From: Parcubacteria group bacterium ADurb.Bin159
Lineage (GTDB): Bacteria > Patescibacteriota > Patescibacteriia > UBA2591 > MWDC01
Assembly (NCBI GenBank): GCA_002070355.1
Contig: MWDC01000004.1
Coordinates: 1 to 53,889 of the forward strand
DNA: 53,889 nt
Direction of reading: 5' to 3'
The notes beneath the pieces were generated by a model. It made no database searches. It was not told where the DNA came from and worked only from the letters and a program-made list of their open reading frames with translations. Below are positions 32,965 through 40,535 of the stretch, piece by piece; the first letter of the stretch is position 1; each line of letters starts with the position of its first letter. The position numbers were made by a program, and so were the translations under genes.

Positions 32965-33579
32965 TTAATCTCTTTTTGTCCAACGTTCAAAAATGGTTTG
33001 TTGAAATAATATCTTATTCTCCCCTACTTTTTCTTTCAATGATTTCAAATTAAAAGTAATAGTGCAGCGCGGCTGTTGTTTTTTTGCTTCCGAAGAAGAA
33101 CTTTTATTAAAAGGATCTTCGTTGGGTTGAATATAAAAATTTAAATTTTCTACATTAATATCTTTACTGGTCAAATCTTGAAAATCTGTATCTTGGCAAA
33201 CATTAGCTGTATCAGCGCAATTTTTAGTCGGTTCTGTTTTTGTTTTTACACATTTTTGAATAATACCTCGGTTATCTGATGTTATCCGGCGATAACGACT
33301 ACACTCTGTTTCTTCTATATTTTGGAGAATTAAATAAGTAATAGGCGAATCTTTTGGAATAGTGCCAATGGCACTATAATCTATTTTTGAAGAGCGAATA
33401 TCTTTAGCCATTAAACTCATTATATATTGTCCTTCTTGATGAAGGTCAGTTTGGCCTAAGGTTTTCTCCCGCGAGCCAATAATAAAAACATAAGTGCCAG
33501 TAACAATCAAAACAACCACGCTAATAATTCCTAAAGAAACTAATAATTCGATTAAAGTAAAACTATGATTATTTCTCAT
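32965..33579 (-). CDS. Type IV pseudopilin, PilW/PulJ-like
   Basis: The 204-residue protein begins MRNNHSFTLIELLVSLGII, a type III signal peptide; cleavage before Phe is unusual in that Gly is replaced by Ser at -1. A hydrophobic helix follows, then a globular head with four or more Cys residues (SRYRRI, KTEPTKNCADTANVCQ). The order of PilD, GspH-, PilV-, PilW- and PilX-like genes is that of a minor pilin operon. Confidence 0.8.
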   Translation of the reverse strand: MRNNHSFTLIELLVSLGIISVVVLIVTGTYVFIIGSREKTLGQTDLHQEGQYIMSLMAKDIRSSKIDYSAIGTIPKDSPITYLILQNIEETECSRYRRITSDNRGIIQKCVKTKTEPTKNCADTANVCQDTDFQDLTSKDINVENLNFYIQPNEDPFNKSSSSEAKKQQPRCTITFNLKSLKEKVGENKILFQQTIFERWTKRD

Positions 33580-33633
33580 AAAAATATTTATTGAAATAAC
33601 TAATGATAAATGAAAGTTGATTCTAAATTCTTT

Positions 33634-34176
33634 TCATTCTCTCCAGTCAGTTAAAACTAATTTAAAAAATATTTTATGGGGCCGGCCTCTTTCTTGCCAC
33701 CAAACAGTAGAAGTAATTTTTTTTCCGCAGGGTGCTTCATCAACACAACCACCAGAAGGCGTAAAATTTTCTACTTTTATTATTCTTTTAAAAATAGGCG
33801 CCTGACAAGAACTGCAATTATAACTATAAATAGCCGGGTTCCCTTCTAAATAAAGCCAGCAATTAGTGCAATTTTCAATAGTAGGATTATTTGGCGGATT
33901 TAAATCATCTAAATTTTGACTATTCCACTGGACACGATAACTCCCTTCGGCAAATTCATCTAACCAATCAACGCTTGAATCTAACCAATAACTGGCTCTT
34001 ATAGCTTGCACTACTTCTATTCCTTCACGACCCAAATTAGTGGCTAAAACTCTCTCAGTAGATTGACCCCCTAAATTAAGAAAAGTTTGGCCTAAAGCCA
34101 AAATAGCCACAATGGCCGAAGCAGCAATAGCTACAGCAATTAATGTTTCAATTAAACTTTGAGCTGTTTTTTTCAT
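33634..34176 (-). CDS. Type IV pseudopilin, PilV/GspI-like
   Basis: The 180-residue protein starts MKKTAQSLIETLIAVAIAAS: the E+5 of the pilin helix is kept but the usual GFTL is replaced by AQSL, so processing by PilD may be altered. REGIEVVQAIRASYW near residue 50 is typical of PilV-like proteins. The C-terminal part has paired Cys residues (ENCTNCW, CSSC). It overlaps the upstream GspH-like gene by 4 bp. Confidence 0.75.
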   Translation of the reverse strand: MKKTAQSLIETLIAVAIAASAIVAILALGQTFLNLGGQSTERVLATNLGREGIEVVQAIRASYWLDSSVDWLDEFAEGSYRVQWNSQNLDDLNPPNNPTIENCTNCWLYLEGNPAIYSYNCSSCQAPIFKRIIKVENFTPSGGCVDEAPCGKKITSTVWWQERGRPHKIFFKLVLTDWRE

Positions 34177-34838
34177 TTAGTTATTTCAATTTTTCCTTGA
34201 GAATAAAGGTCTATATAAGCGTGCCGACCACTAGCGCTTTGAAATAAAATAATACGGATGAAATCGTTTCCCGTCAAGAGCTTACATCCATTGATTCCTG
34301 CATCGTAATAATAAATATCAGATTTCGGCGCAGCAAAAATAATTGATGAAGAAAAATTATCTATAAATTTTTGTTGACTTGAATCATATTTTTGAATTTT
34401 TTCTACACTAATCCCTTGGATTAAGTCAAAATTTTGAATCAAAAAATTATTCGCATCAGGTCCGCTATAAAGGCAATTATTATCTGTTTCAGCAAAAAAA
34501 GTATAATCATATCCCCCAAAACTAAAAATTATCCCATATTGATTTGGCCGAATAGAATTTACTAAAGTTCCACTTAAAGCATCAGCTTGCGCTGTTCGCA
34601 AAATACTAGCCAATCCCTCAGCCTCAGAATTAATATTTAATTCGCGTTCTCCTTGCCGATAATCTATTAAAACCATAGCGGCAATTAAAGCCACAATAGA
34701 AACAACCACTAATAATTCAATCAAGGTAAATCCTTTACTCAATCCCCTGGGGTCAGACCCCGGAAAGCAGCTGCTTATAAGCCTTTGTTTATGCGGGTTT
34801 TCAGGCAATTTTTTGAATTTGGCACGTTTTTGATTCAT
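34173..34838 (-). CDS. Type IV pseudopilin, GspH-like, leader replaced by a dispersed element
   Basis: The pilin core begins GFTLIELLVVVSIVALIAAM at residue 36, with a GspH-like head behind it. From ATG 34838 the first 33 residues are encoded by the dispersed element at 34749-34840, giving a basic leader much longer than usual. An alternative is TTG at 34742, immediately after the element palindrome, which would restore a short leader, MSKGFTLIELL. An in-frame start further upstream at 34913 lies within pilD and is unlikely. Which start is used decides whether the element peptide is made. Confidence 0.75.
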   Translation of the reverse strand: MNQKRAKFKKLPENPHKQRLISSCFPGSDPRGLSKGFTLIELLVVVSIVALIAAMVLIDYRQGERELNINSEAEGLASILRTAQADALSGTLVNSIRPNQYGIIFSFGGYDYTFFAETDNNCLYSGPDANNFLIQNFDLIQGISVEKIQKYDSSQQKFIDNFSSSIIFAAPKSDIYYYDAGINGCKLLTGNDFIRIILFQSASGRHAYIDLYSQGKIEITK

Positions 34839-34840
34839 TT
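34749..34840 (+). repeat. Dispersed palindromic element, type A, in a pilin 5' end
   Basis: Palindrome GGGGTCAGACCCC (34749-34761), core CCTTTGTTTATGCGGGTTT (34782-34800), then TCAGGCAATTTTTTGAATTT and GGCACGTTTTTGATTCA. It lies between the pilD stop and the pilin helix codons. Confidence 0.85.
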
Positions 34841-34843
34841 TTG

Positions 34844-35629
34844 TTAACTGAAGAATAAAATCAAAAATCCTCCTAAAGACAAAAACGGGCCAAGCGGTAT
34901 TTGACTTGACCATTTTTTCTCTTTAAAAATTATTAATATCAAACTAATTAAAGCGCCGATGATATAACTTAAAAACAAAACTACTAAAAAAATTCGGAAG
35001 TTAGCGAAAAAAACAGCCAAAAAAATACCTATTCTTATATCTCCTAAACCAATTCCTTTGGCTTTAGTTAAAACATATTGAAGACCAAAAAAAACAAGAG
35101 CCAAAAATAGGCTAATCATCATTCCCTGCCAAGACCAACCAAGAAATAAATTAAGAATGAAAACTATCCCCGCGGCTGGTAAAAGAACAATGTCCTCAAT
35201 AATCTGATATTTTAAATCGTAAACAAAAATAAAAAGAAGAGTAAAAACGCCTAACCAATCTCTAATTATCTGTAAAGCAAGCATTCCTCCTCTAACTTGA
35301 ATAATAGGCAAATAATTTTCTAAAAAATTAAAACTCGGCAAATAATCAAAATTTTTTAAAACAACCAAACTAAAAAGCAATCCGCTTATTAATTCAACCA
35401 AGGGATACTGAATAGAGATTTTTTTATGGCAATATCGGCAATGTCCTTTTAATAAAATAAACGAGATAATGGGGATATTATCTCGAAAGGATAGTTGATG
35501 CCCGCATAAAGGACAAATAGAGCGGCCAAGCATTGACTTTTTGTGATAAAGCCGCCACATCAAACAATTCAAAAAACTGCCTATAGCCAAACCGAATATA
35601 AAACCAAAAATTAACCAAAAAACCATCAT
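34844..35629 (-). CDS. pilD: Prepilin peptidase (A24 aspartic protease)
   Basis: PilD cleaves and may N-methylate type IV prepilins. The 261-residue polytopic protein has the cytoplasmic zinc module CPLCG...CRYC near residues 38-66, the first catalytic Asp in FVYDLKYQIIEDIVL near 137, and the GxGD motif in KGIGLGDIRIG near 192. It lies at the head of the minor pilin genes. Confidence 0.93.
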   Translation of the reverse strand: MMVFWLIFGFIFGLAIGSFLNCLMWRLYHKKSMLGRSICPLCGHQLSFRDNIPIISFILLKGHCRYCHKKISIQYPLVELISGLLFSLVVLKNFDYLPSFNFLENYLPIIQVRGGMLALQIIRDWLGVFTLLFIFVYDLKYQIIEDIVLLPAAGIVFILNLFLGWSWQGMMISLFLALVFFGLQYVLTKAKGIGLGDIRIGIFLAVFFANFRIFLVVLFLSYIIGALISLILIIFKEKKWSSQIPLGPFLSLGGFLILFFS

Positions 35630-35633
35630 ACTC

Positions 35634-36437
35634 CTATTCTACTCCTTTTTCAGATTTTTTCAACGCCTCTATTTTCTCTTTATATTTTATTAAACCCGTC
35701 TGTTTTTTTTGAGCAATGGCTAGTAAATTACCCGAAAGAGAGGGGCAAAAAAAACAAAAAAACTTCTTTATTAATTTGGTGAATAATGAATTTCCGGAAA
35801 TACTATAATCAAAATAAAAAATATCTACTTTTTTAAATCCTGTTTGAATAAGCAGTTCTTTTAATTCTGACGCTCCGTATTCATGACAGTGTCCTTCTCC
35901 TAAGGGTGTTTTAACAAAGGGTAGAATCTGGCGATTAAAAAGCATTCTTAATTTATTTCCTAATCTAAAAAAATTAGGTACGGTTATCACAAAATATCCA
36001 TCATCTTTAAGGACATTATAAACGTCTTTTAATAAAGGGGTGGGATCAAAATAAAAATGTTCTAAGGTCTCGAGTAATAATACTATATCAAAGGTGTTTT
36101 TATTAAAAGGAATTTTCTCTTTAGAAAAATCGCTTTCTTTTAGATCAATGTGATATTTTTTAGCTCTTTCTTGAAGAAAGGGCTGATTAACGAATTTTCC
36201 TAAATCTAAAGCACAAACATCTATCCCTCTTAAACTACATAAACAAGAAAGATGCAAATAGGCAGAACCCAAATCAAGTAATTTAATTGATTTTCTATTT
36301 AATTTTTTTGATAAAGAATCTATCAGTTCAATCATTAATTTATATCGAGGATAATGAAAATTAAAATAATCTTTATCCTCAGGAAAAAGCGGTGTAGTAT
36401 TTAAAAATTGCTCAAATAATTGTGGAGCAGATTTCAT
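35634..36437 (-). CDS. SAM-dependent class I methyltransferase
   Basis: The 267-residue protein has motif I LLDLGSAYLHLSC near residue 47, an acidic motif II region (VCALDLGKF), and the post-motif VLLLETLEHFYFDPTPLLKDVYNVLKDDGYFVITVPN near 120-155, typical of methyltransferase domain 11 enzymes. The substrate is unknown. Context with an O-antigen-ligase-like protein suggests a glycan or lipid-linked sugar. Confidence 0.82.
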   Translation of the reverse strand: MKSAPQLFEQFLNTTPLFPEDKDYFNFHYPRYKLMIELIDSLSKKLNRKSIKLLDLGSAYLHLSCLCSLRGIDVCALDLGKFVNQPFLQERAKKYHIDLKESDFSKEKIPFNKNTFDIVLLLETLEHFYFDPTPLLKDVYNVLKDDGYFVITVPNFFRLGNKLRMLFNRQILPFVKTPLGEGHCHEYGASELKELLIQTGFKKVDIFYFDYSISGNSLFTKLIKKFFCFFCPSLSGNLLAIAQKKQTGLIKYKEKIEALKKSEKGVE

Positions 36438-36441
36438 ATAT

Positions 36442-37389
36442 TTATTCTAATTTAATCTCAGATAAAAAATTTTTAATTTCCTCGTCTTCTGGGGAAAGAT
36501 TTAAAGCAATAGTAGCATAATAAATTGCTTTATCAATATCCCCCTTCTCTTTGTAAAGCAGGGCAATAGCAAAAGGCCAAGTAGAATCTTTGGGATTAAG
36601 AGTAAAACCATGTAAATTTTCAAAAATGGCTTTATCAATATCTCCTCTCAAATAATAAATATTGGCTATTTTTTTATGAATATGATATTCAAAGGGAGAA
36701 AGATGCAATAATTTAAACCAAGATTCTAAAGCTTTGTCATACTCCCCTTGTTTCTGATAGATTTGGCCTAATTTATCATAAACATTTATCTCTTCAGCAA
36801 TAATCATTTGATAATGGTCATTGATGATTCCCGGATAGTCTGCAGGAGGATATAAAGAAAGAGCTTTCTCACAAACTTCTAATGCCTCTTCCCAATTTTC
36901 TTCATAAATTTTTAATTGGCACCAATCATTATAGATGCCTGCCATTTTCGGAGAAAGTGCAGATATTTTTTCAAATAATTCTTCTGCCTGACTGTAATCT
37001 TTTTCTCCAGATAAATGAATTTTCTCAGCTAACATATTAGCTTGATTAGTCATCATAGCCAATATTCGCTCTTCTAATGGGACATTTTCAATAGTGGCTA
37101 TTCCTATTTCTAAAATTTTAATCTTTGAAGAAGGATTAGGATAAAATGTTAATCCCTTTCTTAAATCTTCGGCAAAACGAGAACGATAATAATGCTGGCG
37201 CGGCAATATTTTTAAAACCTTATCATAATTTTGCAAAGTTTTTGGCCAATCTTCTTCCATCCGCGAGACAAGCGCTTCTCTAAAATAAAAATCAGCTAAA
37301 TAAACTTTAATAGCGCATTCGCTAATAATAAAAATAAAAATTATAGCCAAAGAGAGAATAATGATAATTTTATGAAGATTTTTTAACAT
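36442..37389 (-). CDS. Membrane-anchored TPR protein
   Basis: The 315-residue protein has an N-terminal membrane helix (about residues 8-25) and then TPR units, the clearest at about residues 175-300 (for example YDKLGQIYQKQGEYDKALE, IANIYYLRGDIDKAIF and LLYKEKGDIDKAIYYATIAL). It is probably extracytoplasmic. TPR proteins next to Wzy/WaaL-type ligases are common and may organise glycan assembly or pilus parts. Its start abuts the head of the element at 37393. Confidence 0.8.
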   Translation of the reverse strand: MLKNLHKIIIILSLAIIFIFIISECAIKVYLADFYFREALVSRMEEDWPKTLQNYDKVLKILPRQHYYRSRFAEDLRKGLTFYPNPSSKIKILEIGIATIENVPLEERILAMMTNQANMLAEKIHLSGEKDYSQAEELFEKISALSPKMAGIYNDWCQLKIYEENWEEALEVCEKALSLYPPADYPGIINDHYQMIIAEEINVYDKLGQIYQKQGEYDKALESWFKLLHLSPFEYHIHKKIANIYYLRGDIDKAIFENLHGFTLNPKDSTWPFAIALLYKEKGDIDKAIYYATIALNLSPEDEEIKNFLSEIKLE

Positions 37390-37392
37390 TTG

Positions 37393-37560
37393 ATTAAAAT
37401 CGTGACATTTTTAAAAAATCGCGAGATATTCCTTTATTTATGCGATGTTTCCGAGGTTAGTTTTGAGGGTCTGACCCCAATGGCGACCAGTGAGGTTAGT
37501 TTTGAGGGTCTGACCCCAATGGCGACCAGTTTTGAGGGTCTGACCCCAATGACGACCCCA
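37393..37560 (+). repeat. Dispersed element, type B, with amplified 39-bp tail
   Basis: Head AAAATCGTGACATTTTTAAA, core CCTTTATTTATGCGATGTTT (37431-37450), then three tandem copies of a palindrome-bearing unit: 37453-37491 and 37492-37530 are identical 39-mers, and 37531-37560 is a 30-base partial copy. Each contains GGGTCTGACCCC. The repeat is in frame with the ligase gene, adding 13 codons per unit. Confidence 0.88.
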
Positions 37561-38879
37561 ATGGCTAGAAACCCAACAAAATAAACAGCTGTAGGAATAA
37601 CATGAAAAGAGAATTGAAGAGAAACTAAATAACCGAAAACACCCAAAAGAAGAGCCAAAATAAACAAACCGGAGAAATCTAATTTTTTGAGAACTTGTTT
37701 AATTCCAAAATAAAAAGATGAACCAATAAATAACAAATAAGAAATAAGACCAAAAAATCCCGTAGTTAAAAGAGTATCTATTATATCGTTATGCGCCCTA
37801 TCTGGATAGCTGTTTATAGCTTCTAAAGCAGCAAATTCCGGCCGGTAATAAGAAATATAATAAAATCTTTGGGTTTCCGGGCCATAACCGAAAAATGGCT
37901 TTTTTGAGATTAATTCTAAACCGTCTTGCCAAAAATATAAACGCAAACGTCCAGTGGCTCCTCCTAAATAAACAAGCGACTCTAATCGGCCTATTATCGG
38001 CGATAGCGATTCGTTAATAGGCGAATTGAAATGATAAATGTTTAATCCTATTAAAATTAGTCCTAATCCCAAAACAATAATTAAACTTGTACAAAATAAT
38101 CTCCTTTTTTTAAAATACCAAAGAAGAAAAAAATAAAGAATCAAAATTTGAGATAAAAATCCCAACCAAGCGCCGCGGCTTTGAGTAAAAATTAAAACAA
38201 AAAAAACAAATAAAAACATTAAAAAGGCAAAGAAGGGGAATAAAATAGATTTTTTCTCTTTGCGCCAAAAATTAAAACAATAAAAAAAGAATAAACTAAT
38301 AAGAGGTAAAACTAAAAGCAGCCAAGAAGCTAAAAAATTCGGCTGGCCTAAACTAGAAAAAATACGATAGCTTTCTGAAGGATTGACTTCCCATTTAATA
38401 AAATCAAAACCAAAAAGCTGAATAACTCCATAAAGACAAATAAAAAATGTTGTGCCGAAAATAACTCCGATCAATTTTGTTAATTGGTCCTTTGTTTTAA
38501 GATTAAAAATTAAAAGACAATAAAAGAGAAAAAGGTGGAGCCAAGTTAAAAAACCAAAACATCTTTCATAGCTTCCCCAAAAACTAAAACTTAAAGACCG
38601 TGATAATAAAGTAGAGATAAAAACGAAAATAAGAAAAATGAAAAATGGTAAAATATATTTAACCCTTTTTTTAAATTCATTTTTAAATTCAGAAAAATTA
38701 AAAATTATTTTTATTAACCAAAAAAACAAAGTGATTTGTAGTAAAGTGTAAAAACTTACTTGCCAAGCAGTGGGGAATGGCTGATAAATTAAAGTATCAA
38801 AATAAATCGGAGACAATAAAAAAATTGCTAACCAGCCAATTTCTATAATAATATCTAAAGAAAAATGTATTTTTTTCAT
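37434..38879 (-). CDS. O-antigen ligase / Wzy-like polytopic protein
   Basis: The 481-residue protein has about 11 membrane helices and the ligase-family loop with FGYGPETQRFYYISY and DRAHNDIIDTLLTTG near residues 345-385. PF04932 proteins join or polymerise lipid-linked glycans outside the membrane. The last 38 residues (three IGVRPSKL repeats) come from the dispersed element and its 39-bp tandem copies. The promoter is an extended -10 placed 7 bp before ATG. The glycan it acts on is unknown. Confidence 0.8.
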   Translation of the reverse strand: MKKIHFSLDIIIEIGWLAIFLLSPIYFDTLIYQPFPTAWQVSFYTLLQITLFFWLIKIIFNFSEFKNEFKKRVKYILPFFIFLIFVFISTLLSRSLSFSFWGSYERCFGFLTWLHLFLFYCLLIFNLKTKDQLTKLIGVIFGTTFFICLYGVIQLFGFDFIKWEVNPSESYRIFSSLGQPNFLASWLLLVLPLISLFFFYCFNFWRKEKKSILFPFFAFLMFLFVFFVLIFTQSRGAWLGFLSQILILYFFLLWYFKKRRLFCTSLIIVLGLGLILIGLNIYHFNSPINESLSPIIGRLESLVYLGGATGRLRLYFWQDGLELISKKPFFGYGPETQRFYYISYYRPEFAALEAINSYPDRAHNDIIDTLLTTGFFGLISYLLFIGSSFYFGIKQVLKKLDFSGLFILALLLGVFGYLVSLQFSFHVIPTAVYFVGFLAIGVVIGVRPSKLVAIGVRPSKLTSLVAIGVRPSKLTSETSHK

Positions 38880-38885
38880 AAAAAA

Positions 38886-38895
38886 TATTATACCA
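38886..38895 (-). promoter_or_regulatory. Extended -10, leaderless start of the ligase gene
   Basis: On the minus strand TGGTATAAT is followed by exactly seven bases, ATTTTTT, and then the ATG at 38879. Transcription would begin at the start codon. Confidence 0.65.
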
Positions 38896-38906
38896 AATTA
38901 ACCAAT

Positions 38907-38937
38907 AAAAGAAACCTGTTTAAAACAGGTTTCTTTT
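38907..38937. terminator. Bidirectional intrinsic terminator
   Basis: Arms AAAAGAAACCTGTT (38907-38920) and AACAGGTTTCTTTT (38924-38937) pair perfectly around a TAA loop, ending the pilin transcript before the ligase promoter. Confidence 0.88.
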
Positions 38938-38942
38938 CTATG

Positions 38943-38973
38943 ATATTCTAAATTTTAAATTCTATATTCTATA
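38943..38973. repeat. Degenerate heptanucleotide array
   Basis: TATTCTA AATTTTA AATTCTA TATTCTA follows the pilin stop codon, again with a 7-bp period. Confidence 0.6.
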
Positions 38974-39405
38974 TTAGTTGCTAATTCCCGCTGGCGTGGC
39001 TGTTCTTAACCCCGCGGCAATGCCTCCGCTAGAAGCCCCTAAACAATATTGAAGAGTATAACTGGTATAAGCACCAGCAGCTCCCTGCGCCGTATAAGTG
39101 TATTTATCCTCTGTACTCCAACAATCACTGGGTTGAGGAGCTGTAGGGACCTGAGCCATATAAACCGTGCCGCCTGATGATATTGCTGAGCCGGACGCTA
39201 CACTCGCAGTCGCAGGATAGCCGTTTTGATCTAAATAATAAAGCTCTAAAGCAGTTTGGATTTGCTTAATATCAGCTAATCTTTTAGAATCCCGAGCTCT
39301 AGCTCGAGCATTATTTAAAGCTACCACTGAAATAGCCGCTAACATAGCAATGATAGCCACTACTACTAAAAGCTCAATCAAAGTAAAAGCTTTTTTGTTG
39401 CTCAT
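38974..39405 (-). CDS. Type IV pilin-like protein, paralogue 1
   Basis: The 143-residue protein has a type III signal peptide (MSNKKAFTLIELLVVVAII, with Ala at the usual Gly -1 position) and a long helix (ALNNARARARDSKRLADIKQIQTALELYYLDQNGYP) typical of CPR major pilins. The small Ala/Gly/Ser/Thr-rich head contains paired Cys residues. Its first about 54 codons are almost identical in DNA to those of the gene at 39849, while the heads differ. Confidence 0.88.
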   Translation of the reverse strand: MSNKKAFTLIELLVVVAIIAMLAAISVVALNNARARARDSKRLADIKQIQTALELYYLDQNGYPATASVASGSAISSGGTVYMAQVPTAPQPSDCWSTEDKYTYTAQGAAGAYTSYTLQYCLGASSGGIAAGLRTATPAGISN

Positions 39406-39476
39406 AAGATTAAAACAAAATATTAAAATGTCAAAGACAAAAGTTGAAAGTAGATTTAATTTTATTTTTAATTTTT

Positions 39477-39839
39477 TTAAACCGCTTGATAATGAAAAAT
39501 TTTTACTTTATTTAAAGGATCAATGTCAATGGCGATTAAATCAATTCGCCAATTCTCTTCTTGGGGGCGATAATGAGACAAATAAATTTCTGCCATTTTT
39601 ATTAATTTTTTCTTTTTATTAAAAGTAAGCTCTTCTTCAGGCAAACCAAAGTCTTCTGATTTTTTAGTTTTAACTTCAACAAAAACAAGCTGTTTATCCT
39701 TATCGCAAGCAATAATATCAATTTCCCCCAAAGAAGAAAAACGGAAATTTCTGGCTAAAATTTGATAATGTTTTTTAATTAAAAAATTTATGGCTATTTC
39801 TTCTCCTTTTTTGCCCAAATCTTGGCGTTTAAAAGACAT
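39477..39839 (-). CDS. yraN: YraN/UPF0102 family protein (endonuclease-like fold)
   Basis: The 120-residue protein matches the YraN pattern: GKKGEEIAINFLIKKHYQILARNFR, then GEIDIIACDKDKQLVFVEVKTKK with the nuclease-like E-D-ExK arrangement at about residues 38-58, and IDLIAID near the end. The cellular role is not established; a Holliday-junction or repair function has been suggested by fold. It separates two pilin paralogues. Confidence 0.92.
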   Translation of the reverse strand: MSFKRQDLGKKGEEIAINFLIKKHYQILARNFRFSSLGEIDIIACDKDKQLVFVEVKTKKSEDFGLPEEELTFNKKKKLIKMAEIYLSHYRPQEENWRIDLIAIDIDPLNKVKIFHYQAV

Positions 39840-39848
39840 TTTAATCGA

Positions 39849-40322
39849 TTACGGACAGGTTCCCTTCCAAATGCCTTCGGGTGTAGCCGTATTATATCCG
39901 GCGCCTATCCCCCCGCTGTCAGCCCCTAAGCAATAATTTAAACAATATTTCTTCTTAGTCGGCCGAGAATAAGAATAATTATTATTATCGGCTGTACAAG
40001 CCGCACTATCATGAGGTTCAGGAGCCACCGGGATTTTAGCCATATAAACCGTGCCAGTGCAAGTAGTACTAAAACCCGGTGTTCCTCCATCTAAACATTT
40101 CCCCTCAATGTTTGTTGAAGTGTTGGCTGTTGGATATTCATTTTTATCCAAAAAATAAAGCTCCAAAGCAGTTTGGATTTGCTTAATATCAGCTAATCTT
40201 TTAGAATCCCGGGCTCTGGCTCGAGCATTATTTAAAGCTACCACTGAAATAGCCGCTAACATAGCAATGATAGCCACTACTACTAAAAGCTCAATCAAAG
40301 TAAAAGCTTTTTTATTACTCAT
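39849..40322 (-). CDS. Type IV pilin-like protein, paralogue 2
   Basis: The 157-residue protein repeats the first 55 or so residues of paralogue 1 and then has a different Cys-rich head (KCLDGG, TTCTGT, SAACTAD, KKYCLNYCLGAD). Both heads end with a similar LGA(D/S)SGGI-x-AG segment. It is likely a structural pilin variant. A putative minus-strand promoter region with two TATAAT boxes lies about 170 bp upstream. Confidence 0.88.
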   Translation of the reverse strand: MSNKKAFTLIELLVVVAIIAMLAAISVVALNNARARARDSKRLADIKQIQTALELYFLDKNEYPTANTSTNIEGKCLDGGTPGFSTTCTGTVYMAKIPVAPEPHDSAACTADNNNYSYSRPTKKKYCLNYCLGADSGGIGAGYNTATPEGIWKGTCP

Positions 40323-40535
40323 AAGATTAAAGATGAAGATCCAAAATATAATTATTAAAATCCTAAATCAAAAACTCTAAATTAAAATAAACGAAACTTA
40401 ATTTTTCTTTTTTATTTTGAGTTTTGAATTTTAAATATTAGAACTTGTAGCAAATTTTGTGCTTAAGATTTCGAATTTATCTTTTTAGATATTATACTCT
40501 ATTATACTCTTTTTTTTTGAAAAGTTATCCACAGA
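40323..40535. promoter_or_regulatory. Spacer between eno and the pilin with paired -10 boxes and a DnaA box
   Basis: Two tandem ATTATACTCT units (40491-40500, 40501-40510) give two TATAAT boxes on the minus strand, oriented to the pilin. A perfect DnaA box TTATCCACA lies at 40525-40533, 3 bp beyond the eno stop. The pilin-proximal part (40340-40395) has heptad-like repeats. There is no ORF. Confidence 0.45.

Noticed and set aside
34839-34913. Upstream start (34913) for the GspH-like pilin
   Set aside because: It would lie inside the pilD coding end and yield an implausible 60-residue leader.
37453-37560. Direct repeats suggesting a CRISPR array
   Set aside because: The 39-bp units are contiguous without unique spacers, are in frame with the ligase gene, and no cas genes are present.
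40491-40533. Chromosomal origin of replication
   Set aside because: Only one DnaA box is seen and neither dnaA nor dnaN is nearby; kept only as a weak regulatory observation.
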